Shown here: positions 1 to 4,907 of the stretch, piece after piece
Position numbering within the stretch: the stretch's first letter is position 1
How the letters are laid out: each line of letters starts with the position of its first letter
From: CAYQTO01 sp964420455
GTDB lineage: Bacteria > Sumerlaeota > Sumerlaeia > SLMS01
NCBI GenBank assembly: GCA_964420455.1
Contig: CAYQTO010000190.1
Coordinates: forward strand, 1 to 5,994
DNA length: 5,994 bases
Direction: 5' to 3'
The notes under the pieces: generated by a model
What the model was told of the DNA's origin: nothing
Seen by the model: the letters and a program-made list of their open reading frames with translations, nothing else
Database searches by the model: none
Translations under genes and position numbers: made by a program

Positions 1-2
1 GG

Positions 3-1070
3 CGCCACACCCGGGATCCCTATGGCATCTGGCTCTCGGAAGTCATGCTCCAGCAGACCACCGTCGCCACCGTCCGCCCGCGGTGGGAACGCTTCCTCTC
101 CCGATGGCCCACCCTTGCGGACTTGGCCGCCGCACCACGGGAGGAGGTCCTCCACGAGTGGACCGGGCTGGGCTACTACGCCCGGGCGCGCAATCTCCAC
201 GAGGCGGCCCGCGTCGTTGCCCGCGATTTCGGCGGGCGACTGCCCGCCCGCTACGAACTGCTGCTCGCCCTCCCGGGCATGGGCCCCTACACGGCGGCCG
301 CCGTCGCCTCCATCGCTTTTGGCGAGGCGGTTGCCGTCCTCGATGCCAACGTCGAACGGGTGCTCGCCCGGCTGCTTCGCTTCGAGGAGGACGTCCGCAC
401 CCCCGCAGCGAAACGCCAGCTGCTCGGCGAGGCCGGAGCCCTTCTCGCCCCCCGGCGCCCGGGCGACTTCAACCAGGCGATGATGGAACTCGGCGCGACC
501 GTCTGCCTGCCCAAGGCCCCCCGCTGCGACGCGTGCCCGGTCCGCCCCGACTGTGCCGCACGCGCCACCGATGACCCTTCCCGGTTTCCTCTCCGCAAGC
601 CCAAGCCTCCGATGGAACCGGTCCGGGAGGCCGCCGCGATCCTCCGCCGGGGCGACACCATCGCCCTGCTCCGCCGCCCAGCAGGCAGGAGCTTCGGCGG
701 CATGTGGGAACTGCCGCGGGTGGTTTGCGAGGACGGCGAGGAAAGCCGCCACGCCGCCGCCCGCGCCCTCCGCGAGCAGCTTGGCCTTTCCATCTCCTCG
801 CTCCGTGGCCCCGTCTTTCGCCTCAAGCACACGGTGATGCGGCGGCGGATCACCCTGCTGGTGTTCGAGGCGGCCGACGACCGCGCCCCCGAGCCACTGG
901 AAACGGAAACCCACGAGGAGGCGGCCTGGCTCCTGCCGGCTGAATGGCTCGACCTGCCCAAGTCGACGACCCAGGCGCGGCTGGCCCGGAACCTTGCCGG
1001 AGAAGCAGCCTCCCCCGCCCCCACGCAGGAGGGGGAAACCGACCACGACCTCTTTGCCGAGGAATCGTAA
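3..1070 (+). CDS. mutY: A/G-specific adenine DNA glycosylase MutY (5'-truncated by window edge)
   Basis: MutY removes adenine mispaired with 8-oxoguanine, protecting against G:C to T:A transversions. The frame is open from base 3 and reads DPYGIWLSEVMLQQTTV, the conserved MutY N-terminus, so the first ATG inside the window (45) is internal and the true start lies just outside; 355 residues are visible. The catalytic Glu is in WLSEV (39-41). The helix-hairpin-helix is LPGMGPYTAAAVASIAFG, and the catalytic Asp is in VLDANVERV (342-344). A complete 4Fe-4S loop C-x6-C-x2-C-x5-C follows (Cys codons at 504, 525, 534 and 552). The C-terminal third is the NUDIX-like 8-oxoG recognition domain, including FGGMWELP. 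A Tyr in the GPYT position rather than Lys separates it from endonuclease III. All key residues are intact. tRNA-Val begins 80 bp after its stop on the same strand. Family assignment is very secure. Confidence 0.97.
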   Translation, partial: RHTRDPYGIWLSEVMLQQTTVATVRPRWERFLSRWPTLADLAAAPREEVLHEWTGLGYYARARNLHEAARVVARDFGGRLPARYELLLALPGMGPYTAAAVASIAFGEAVAVLDANVERVLARLLRFEEDVRTPAAKRQLLGEAGALLAPRRPGDFNQAMMELGATVCLPKAPRCDACPVRPDCAARATDDPSRFPLRKPKPPMEPVREAAAILRRGDTIALLRRPAGRSFGGMWELPRVVCEDGEESRHAAARALREQLGLSISSLRGPVFRLKHTVMRRRITLLVFEAADDRAPEPLETETHEEAAWLLPAEWLDLPKSTTQARLARNLAGEAASPAPTQEGETDHDLFAEES

Positions 1071-1100
1071 ATAGCCGCATTTCCCCGTTGACGCGCCCAA

Positions 1101-1131
1101 CCGCGGAGAGAAGGGTTTCGCCTCTTCGCGG
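1101..1131 (+). terminator. Hairpin between mutY and tRNA-Val (possible terminator or processing site)
   Basis: CCGCGGAGAG (1101-1110) pairs with CTCTTCGCGG (1122-1131) over 10 bp with one G:U wobble and an 11-nt loop. It sits 30 bp after the mutY stop and 19 bp before tRNA-Val. No T-run follows, so it is not a canonical intrinsic terminator. It may be a weak terminator, an RNA-processing signal, or chance pairing in GC-rich DNA. A TTGACG at 1088-1093 resembles a -35 box for the tRNAs, but no good -10 lies at the right distance. Confidence 0.35.
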
Positions 1132-1150
1132 CGATGTGTCGCGCCAGCCT

Positions 1151-1227
1151 GGGCGAATAGCTCAGTTGGTTAGAGCACCTGCCTTACAAGCAGGGGGTCA
1201 CAGGTTCGAATCCTGTTTCGCCCACCA
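1151..1227 (+). tRNA. tRNA-Val (anticodon TAC), CCA encoded
   Basis: A full cloverleaf can be folded by eye. The acceptor stem is GGCGAA-type 1151-1157 pairing perfectly with 1217-1223. The D-stem is GCTC/GAGC (1160-1163/1173-1176). The anticodon stem CCTGC/GCAGG encloses loop CTTACAA, giving anticodon TAC at 1185-1187. The variable loop has 5 nt. The T-stem ACAGG/CCTGT closes the TTCGAAT loop. The discriminator is A1224 and CCA is encoded at 1225-1227. It lies 24 bp ahead of tRNA-Asp, so the two are probably co-transcribed. Confidence 0.98.
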
Positions 1228-1251
1228 AGCTTGAAGGGCGGCGAAGACCGC

Positions 1252-1328
<77 letters not shown>

Positions 1329-1369
1329 CTATTACCAGTTTGGACGAACATCCCGGTAGCGAGCCCTTT

Positions 1370-1412
1370 GGGGTGGGGTTTGGGGCGACCGGAAACCTCG
1401 CAACGGCCGGGG
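1370..1412 (+). other. G-rich tract with quadruplex potential after tRNA-Asp
   Basis: Three GGGG runs separated by 1 and 3 nt (1370-1373, 1375-1378, 1382-1385) are followed by a fourth at 1409-1412 after a 23-nt gap. This could form a G-quadruplex with one long loop on the transcript strand, 40 nt after the tRNA-Asp 3' end. The same decamer TGGGGTGGGG recurs at 4879-4888. Function is unknown, and base composition alone could produce such runs. Confidence 0.3.
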
Positions 1413-1426
1413 CTGCACCAGCATTC

Positions 1427-1455
1427 TTTGCTTGCGAAATTCAGTCGAGTATGAT
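1427..1455 (+). promoter_or_regulatory. Putative sigma-70-type promoter for the GLUG-repeat gene
   Basis: TATGAT at 1450-1455 matches the -10 consensus at five of six positions. A weak -35 candidate TTTGCT (1427-1432) sits 17 bp upstream; TTGCTT one base later gives a 16-bp spacer. The stretch 1420-1480 is clearly less GC-rich than its surroundings, as expected for a promoter. An imperfect dyad ATGAT/ATCAT (1451-1455/1463-1467) overlaps the -10 and might be an operator. It lies about 80 bp ahead of the gene's start codon. Confidence 0.4.
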
Positions 1456-1521
1456 CACCATTATCATGAATTAAGGTGTTCGCGGCACCAGTTGCCTCCG
1501 CTCGCCCTCGGGCGCGCAGCA

Positions 1522-1530
1522 AAAGGAGGT
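1522..1530 (+). promoter_or_regulatory. Near-perfect Shine-Dalgarno that fixes the GLUG gene start
   Basis: AAAGGAGGT is nearly fully complementary to the 16S rRNA 3' end and ends 7 nt before ATG 1538. It overlaps the in-frame GTG at 1529, so that GTG cannot be the initiation codon. This decides the start at 1538. Confidence 0.85.
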
Positions 1531-1537
1531 GTCGATC

Positions 1538-3163
1538 ATGTATTCCGAGAAGCTGCCCAAGCCCCCGCTCCACCCATGCCGACGCCTCGGGACCGCAATC
1601 GCTAGCCTCTTGCTCCTATCGGGTGCGCGGCTCGCGATGGCGGACCCGGTTGTCCTCTCCTCGATCGAGGACATCCAGCTCATCGGGAATGTGGGAACCC
1701 ATCCTCTCGATGGTGACTACGTCCTGGCGGGTGATATTGTTGCCTCGGCAACCGCGAGCTGGAATGCGGGAGCGGGATTCGTCCCCATCGGCAATTTGGC
1801 GGCGCCTTTCGTCGGCAGCTTCGACGGTGGCGGACACGTCGTCAGCGAGCTGACGATAAACAGGCCGACCGCTGAGACCGTCGGCTTGTTCGGGTACGTC
1901 GGACCCGGCGGCGTGCTCACCAACGTTGGGATCGTCGATGCCTCGATTACGGGGGGAACTTTTGCCGTGGGGACGCTTGCGGGCTGGGTGCGCGGCGGGT
2001 CCGTCAGTCGATGCAGCACCACAGGTAGCGTCGCCTCGACCGATCAGGGCATCAACGCAGGGGGCCTCCTCGGTTGGCTGGACGAATCACTTTGCGAGGA
2101 CTCTCGTGCGGAGGTCGCGGTCACAGTTGCGGGTCAGGCGGCCCAGGGGGGAGGACTGGTCGGCCACTGCAGCAGCGCTACGATCCGCCACTGTTCTGCC
2201 GCCGGAAGTGTCAGCATCGATGGTCCTACCGCCGAGGGTGGTGGGCTCGTTGGGGCGATTGGTCTCCGCGACGCATCTCTCCTCCCCGCCTTGATCGAAC
2301 GATCCTTCGCCACCGGCCCGGTCCACGCGACGGGGGTTGCCTACGGTGGGGGGCTCGTCGGCTACGTCGGGCGCCTGACCGAAGTCAGGGAGTCGTGGGC
2401 AGGCGGCAACGTCCGCGCCGAGGGATACCCAGGAGGGCTTGCGGGATACTCGGAAGGAACCCTGAGCGATTGCCTTGCCATGGGGGCAGTGACCGCTGGT
2501 CCGCTCGCCCTCCGTGCGGGGGGGATCACCCAACAGATCGGCCAGTGGAACGGCACGATTTCCCGCTGCCTCGCGACCGGCCCCATCACACGCGAGGGAG
2601 CAGGCACGACACTGGGCGGCATTGTTCCTGTCGCCCTGGGGGAGAACCGTGTCCTCGCCTCCTTCTGGGACACGACGGCCACCGGGGTGGCGACCTCCGG
2701 GGGTGGCGACGAAGCCATGGGGTTGATGACGAGCGAACTTCGGAGCTTGGCGCCCTTTGCGGCCGCGGGATGGTCCATTAGCGATGGCGCAACGCCGGAG
2801 TTCCTGTGGACCATCCGACCCGGCGAATACCCGAGCCTTCAGGGGGCGCAACCAATCGCTCTCTCGGGCGACTTCACACTGACGGTCGGCCCAGACGGCG
2901 ACGTTGGCACTCTCTCCGCACTTGGCCACGGAATCTATTCCTTCGCCCTCGTTCCCGGTCCCGGCGACGACGACAACGCCTCATTCGAGGTCCTTGGCGA
3001 TGTGCTGCGCGCCGTCTCTCCCTCCACGCTCGCCACGCGGAACTACCGGGTCCGGGTGGGGGCGACGCCCTCGAAACGCGACTCCGACTCGTTCGAGACG
3101 CCGCTGACAATCAGCGTCCTTTCCGCCACCGTCTCACCTGCCTTCGGTTGGTGCATTTACTAG
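1538..3163 (+). CDS. Secreted GLUG-repeat protein with C-terminal cadherin-like domain
   Basis: This is a 541-residue exported protein of unknown specific function. The start is ATG 1538, set by the strong upstream Shine-Dalgarno. The N-terminus has basic residues, a hydrophobic stretch (about 19-30) and AMA before DP, a good signal peptidase I site near residue 35. Residues about 90-365 carry nine GLUG-type units; the central G of GLVGY-like motifs falls at 119, 149, 179, 209, 239, 275, 303, 332 and 364, each followed by a (C/S)xATGxV-like strand. Residues 375-435 (ASFWDTTATG..., GWSI..., LWTIRPGEYPSL) match the segment that usually closes GLUG regions. Residues about 445-530 resemble one cadherin-like domain (YSFALVPGPGDDDNASF, YRVRVGAT). 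No C-terminal anchor, PEP-CTERM, LPXTG or beta-barrel is visible, and the protein stops 11 residues after the cadherin-like domain. GLUG proteins are often surface or adhesive; adhesion here is inference. It is flanked by intact and decayed tRNA-Asp copies. Confidence 0.88.
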   Translation: MYSEKLPKPPLHPCRRLGTAIASLLLLSGARLAMADPVVLSSIEDIQLIGNVGTHPLDGDYVLAGDIVASATASWNAGAGFVPIGNLAAPFVGSFDGGGHVVSELTINRPTAETVGLFGYVGPGGVLTNVGIVDASITGGTFAVGTLAGWVRGGSVSRCSTTGSVASTDQGINAGGLLGWLDESLCEDSRAEVAVTVAGQAAQGGGLVGHCSSATIRHCSAAGSVSIDGPTAEGGGLVGAIGLRDASLLPALIERSFATGPVHATGVAYGGGLVGYVGRLTEVRESWAGGNVRAEGYPGGLAGYSEGTLSDCLAMGAVTAGPLALRAGGITQQIGQWNGTISRCLATGPITREGAGTTLGGIVPVALGENRVLASFWDTTATGVATSGGGDEAMGLMTSELRSLAPFAAAGWSISDGATPEFLWTIRPGEYPSLQGAQPIALSGDFTLTVGPDGDVGTLSALGHGIYSFALVPGPGDDDNASFEVLGDVLRAVSPSTLATRNYRVRVGATPSKRDSDSFETPLTISVLSATVSPAFGWCIY

Positions 3164-3170
3164 CCCAACC
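3146..3170 (+). terminator. Stem-loop across the GLUG gene stop codon
   Basis: GGTTGG (3146-3151) pairs with CCAACC (3165-3170). Two more G:C pairs (3153-3154 with 3163-3164) can form if T3152 bulges. The stop codon TAG (3161-3163) lies at the loop and inner stem. There is no T-run, so termination activity is uncertain. Confidence 0.3.
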
Positions 3171-3579
3171 AACGGGTGGGGCTCGAGCAGACCGAAATCC
3201 TCCTCGGAAAGTGCAGTAGCGGTTCGCCTGACGTATGGAGCACCCCGTCGGGTAGCCGTGCCACTGGGAAAGGGGAATGGCGGTCACCAGATGGGTCTGG
3301 CGCGAGGCTGGCAGCCGCCTCCCCGTGACTCCCAGGAAATCGACGACTTTCGTGGATAACCGCGGGAATGGTCGCGCTGGTCACCTCCGTCCAGCCTGAT
3401 AGAGGATGGGGCGCAAAGACGGAGCGGGGCGGTGGGGCGACTCGCTCGGTTCGTCAGAGCGCCGGCCTGTGTCGCCCGAGTCGGCACTTTGAAGCTCCGT
3501 CGCTCCCGCCAGTTTCTTCCCCAACCCCTCACCGAAATCGGTCGGTCATTCGCCCCTCACGGTGGGGCCGGGGACGGGC
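3164..3579. other. 416-bp gene-free stretch with a decayed tRNA
   Basis: No convincing protein gene was found on either strand. The main recognisable content is the pseudo-tRNA-Asp at 3433-3511. A different frame from the GLUG gene stays open from 3120 to the TAA at 3357-3359, about 80 codons, but its translation resembles no domain I recognise, and long open frames are expected at this GC. The left end may be eroded coding DNA of a once longer exoprotein; this is not demonstrable here. The right end contains an inverted repeat GCCCC/GGGGC (3552-3556/3564-3568), 12 nt outside the end of the minus-strand cyclase gene. Confidence 0.5.
3433..3511 (+). pseudogene. Decayed tRNA-Asp copy (pseudo-tRNA)
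   Basis: This stretch aligns along its whole length with the intact tRNA-Asp at 1252-1328, at roughly 78% identity by eye. Identical blocks include AGAGCGCCGGCCTGT (3456-3470) and CCGTCGCTCCCGCCA (3497-3511), which keeps the acceptor 3' strand, discriminator and CCA. It is not functional as a tRNA. T-stem GCACT cannot pair with TCCGT beyond two pairs, the T-loop TTGAAGC lacks the conserved C, the anticodon stem has a C:C mismatch, the first acceptor base is T, and two extra bases sit between acceptor and D-stem. The anticodon position would read GTG. It probably arose by duplication of tRNA-Asp followed by decay, or as a remnant of an element inserted at the tRNA. Confidence 0.85.
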
Positions 3580-3588
3580 TCACCCGTC
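3573..3588 (-). terminator. Perfect hairpin enclosing the cyclase stop codon
   Basis: GACGGG (3573-3578) and CCCGTC (3583-3588) form a perfect 6-bp stem with a 4-nt loop. On the minus strand the loop is TGAG and contains the TGA stop of the diguanylate cyclase gene. A second GC-only stem (GCCCC/GGGGC, 3552-3568) follows just beyond. Neither has a T-run, so they may act as weak terminators or 3'-end stabilisers, or be fortuitous. Confidence 0.3.
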
Positions 3589-4515
3589 GAACTTGATGCC
3601 GACCTGGCTCTCGCCGAGTTGGGCCCTGGGCGTGTCACCCGCAACTACGGTGCGGTCCTTACCACCGTGTTTGGCGGCGTAGCAGGCGGCGTCGGCGCGC
3701 TGGAAAGCCTCGTGGACGGTTTCCGGCCGCGGGATGGGACCGGCAGCGCCGATGCTGGTGGTCGGGGCGGCCTCGCCGCGGGCGACCTGCTCGATGGGGA
3801 CCTTCCGGAGGGCGTCACCAAGCCGTTGCGCGACGGCGGTGGCCTGCTCGAGGGAGGGAGTCGCGAGAAGGACGAGAAACTCCTCGCCGCCGATGCGAAA
3901 GGCGCGGTCGTCCTCGCGAAGGGTCTTCTGGAGAAGGGAGCCGAAGGCGCGGAGGAGCTCATCGCCGGCGGCATGGCCGAAGGTGTCGTTGAACTTTTTG
4001 AAGTTGTCCAGGTCGAGGACGAGGAGGCAGCGGCCGGCGAGGGGCTCGGGGGCGAGGCGTTCGAACGCCCGGCGATTCCCGAGGCCCGTGAGGGCGTCGA
4101 GGTTGCTTTCCCGGCGATAGGCCTCGCGGGAGGCCATGAGCCGTGCCCGCGTTTCCTGCTCGCTCGCCACCCACGTCACCACCCCGCCCGTGGCGAAGGC
4201 CAGGCCGATGGGCTGGAGGGTTTCAAGTACGTCCATCCAGGTGCGAATGCGGCCATAGGTGACGACCTCCTGGGCGAGGTCGCGCATGAAGGAGATGGCG
4301 ATGAAGGCGAAGCCCCACTGAAGATAAAGGCGCGGACGGGTGGGGATGTTGAGCTTGGGGAGGAGGGCGATCCAGGCGACGGTAAGGAGGGTGGAGAGAG
4401 CGCCCGAGGCCACGTCGAGGTAACTCCACTCCGCGGCGGGAACGGGGCTGCCAGGAGCCACCAGCACGAAGAACGCGAGCAGGGCGTAGAGGGGGACGAG
4501 GAAGTTGCGGGCCAT
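3580..4515 (-). CDS. Membrane diguanylate cyclase (GGDEF domain protein)
   Basis: This 311-residue protein predicted to make cyclic di-GMP from two GTP. About four hydrophobic segments (roughly residues 5-21, 34-53, 63-82 and 97-118) place the N-terminal half in the inner membrane; I recognise no named sensor domain there. A short helical linker (SEQETRARLMASREAYRRES) leads into a full GGDEF domain at about 138-295: NLDALTGLGNRRAF, then DLDNFKKFNDTFGHAAGDELL with the metal-binding Asp, then active-site GGEEF at 209-213 and SIGAA. R200-x-x-D203 lies exactly where the inhibitory I-site belongs, so product inhibition is expected. ATG 4515 is chosen because the first membrane helix follows directly; the frame also opens to a TTG at 4632, but that stretch is proline-rich and unlike coding sequence. 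No good Shine-Dalgarno is visible for either start. It is divergent from the small lipoprotein gene; the signal it senses is unknown. Confidence 0.93.
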   Translation of the reverse strand: MARNFLVPLYALLAFFVLVAPGSPVPAAEWSYLDVASGALSTLLTVAWIALLPKLNIPTRPRLYLQWGFAFIAISFMRDLAQEVVTYGRIRTWMDVLETLQPIGLAFATGGVVTWVASEQETRARLMASREAYRRESNLDALTGLGNRRAFERLAPEPLAGRCLLVLDLDNFKKFNDTFGHAAGDELLRAFGSLLQKTLREDDRAFRIGGEEFLVLLATPSLEQATAVAQRLGDALRKVPIEQVARGEAAPTTSIGAAGPIPRPETVHEAFQRADAACYAAKHGGKDRTVVAGDTPRAQLGESQVGIKFDG

Positions 4516-4636
4516 GGGGCCGTGGCCGAGGTCTGAAGTCGGGGTCTGTTTTTGTGTCGGGCCTGTGGGCGAACGGGGGCAACCGGGTTTCCGATGGTCC
4601 AGGGGAAGGCGGGAAATCGTCTTGCCGATCAAGAGG

Positions 4637-4649
4637 CTGGGCAGCCCAG
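4637..4649. promoter_or_regulatory. Palindrome in the divergent intergenic region (possible operator)
   Basis: CTGGGC-A-GCCCAG is a perfect 13-bp dyad centred on A4643, between the divergent cyclase (start 4515) and lipoprotein (start 4683) genes. This is a reasonable position for a shared operator. No confident -35/-10 pair could be assigned to either gene here. No regulator is identified, and chance is possible. Confidence 0.25.
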
Positions 4650-4682
4650 ATCATGGTGAATTTGTCCATCGGGAGCCATACA

Positions 4683-4827
4683 ATGAAATTGCTTTGCCTG
4701 ACGGTCCTAGTCGGCCTTCTGGCCGGATGCAGCCCTCCACTACGAGTACTTTGTCATCCCGCTGATCTACGGAGAGTTCACCTACCGGGTGCGGGGCGAT
4801 GTGTGGAAGCGGGTGGAGAATGAGTAG
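4683..4827 (+). pseudogene. Small lipoprotein gene with a probable frameshift
   Basis: ATG 4683 has a GGGAG ribosome site (4671-4675) 7 nt upstream. It starts a classic lipoprotein signal peptide, MKLLCLTVLVGLLAGCS, with lipobox LLAGC. After about base 4735 the frame turns to rare codons (CGA, GTA, CTA, AGA) and ends at a TGA at 4821-4823, giving 46 residues. Shifting by one base around CCC 4733-4735 gives a far more protein-like tail, HYEYFVIPLIYGEFTYRV then RGDVWKRVENE, ending at TAG 4825-4827 with the GC-ending codons of this genome. The repaired product would be a lipoprotein of about 47 residues, 32 after cleavage at Cys. The second frame has no start of its own, because it is closed by TAG at 4708-4710. 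Either the gene is broken or the read has an indel. I recognise no family; function is unknown. Confidence 0.6.
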
Positions 4828-4859
4828 CGTCTATAAAGACAGACGACGTGTATGGTCGT
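4828..4859. terminator. Small dyads between convergent lipoprotein and nuoF ends
   Basis: CGTCT (4828-4832) pairs with AGACG (4841-4845) immediately after the lipoprotein TAG. The overlapping ACGAC (4843-4847) pairs with GTCGT (4855-4859). They are alternatives, not simultaneous. Position between two convergent genes suits a bidirectional terminator, but both stems are only 5 bp and no strong T-run follows. Confidence 0.2.
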
Positions 4860-4889
4860 AAACGGCCTCGCGCCGCCCTGGGGTGGGGC

Positions 4890-4907
4890 GGGGTCAGTGA
4901 TGACCCC
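4890..4907 (-). terminator. Perfect hairpin spanning the nuoF stop codon
   Basis: GGGGTCA (4890-4896) and TGACCCC (4901-4907) form a perfect 7-bp stem with a 4-nt loop. The nuoF stop codon (4894-4896 on this strand) is part of the stem. An alternative, longer-looped pairing CCTGGGGT/ACCCCAGG (4877-4884/4903-4910) competes with it. There is no T-run downstream on the minus strand, so canonical intrinsic termination is unlikely. Confidence 0.35.

Noticed and set aside
45..47. ATG 45 as the mutY start
   Set aside because: The conserved MutY sequence, including the catalytic Glu, is encoded upstream of it in the same frame, to the window edge.
1529..1531. GTG 1529 as start of the GLUG-repeat gene
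   Set aside because: It overlaps the Shine-Dalgarno AAAGGAGGT, which is correctly spaced for ATG 1538.
1805..2630. CRISPR array or DNA-level tandem repeat in the 90-bp-periodic region
   Set aside because: The periodicity is at the protein level (GLUG motifs); the DNA of the units is too diverged to be a direct-repeat array.
2087..2929. Long minus-strand open frame opposite the GLUG gene
   Set aside because: It is an antisense shadow in GC-rich DNA, while the sense strand shows clear GLUG repeats, a signal peptide and a strong ribosome site.
3433..3511. A functional tRNA reading GTG (His) from the second tRNA-like sequence
   Set aside because: The T-stem has three mispairs, the T-loop has lost its conserved C, the anticodon stem has a mismatch and the acceptor start is wrong. 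It is a relic of tRNA-Asp.
3562..4536. Long plus-strand open frame opposite the cyclase gene
   Set aside because: It is a glycine/glutamate-rich antisense shadow of the GGDEF gene, with no recognisable domain.
4516..4632. TTG 4632 as start of the diguanylate cyclase, adding 39 residues
   Set aside because: The added segment is proline-rich, has no Shine-Dalgarno and does not look like coding sequence. The hydrophobic N-terminus starts immediately at ATG 4515.
4554..4682. N-terminal extension of the small lipoprotein to an upstream ATG
   Set aside because: It would bury the lipoprotein signal peptide inside the protein, and the ribosome site GGGAG is placed for ATG 4683.
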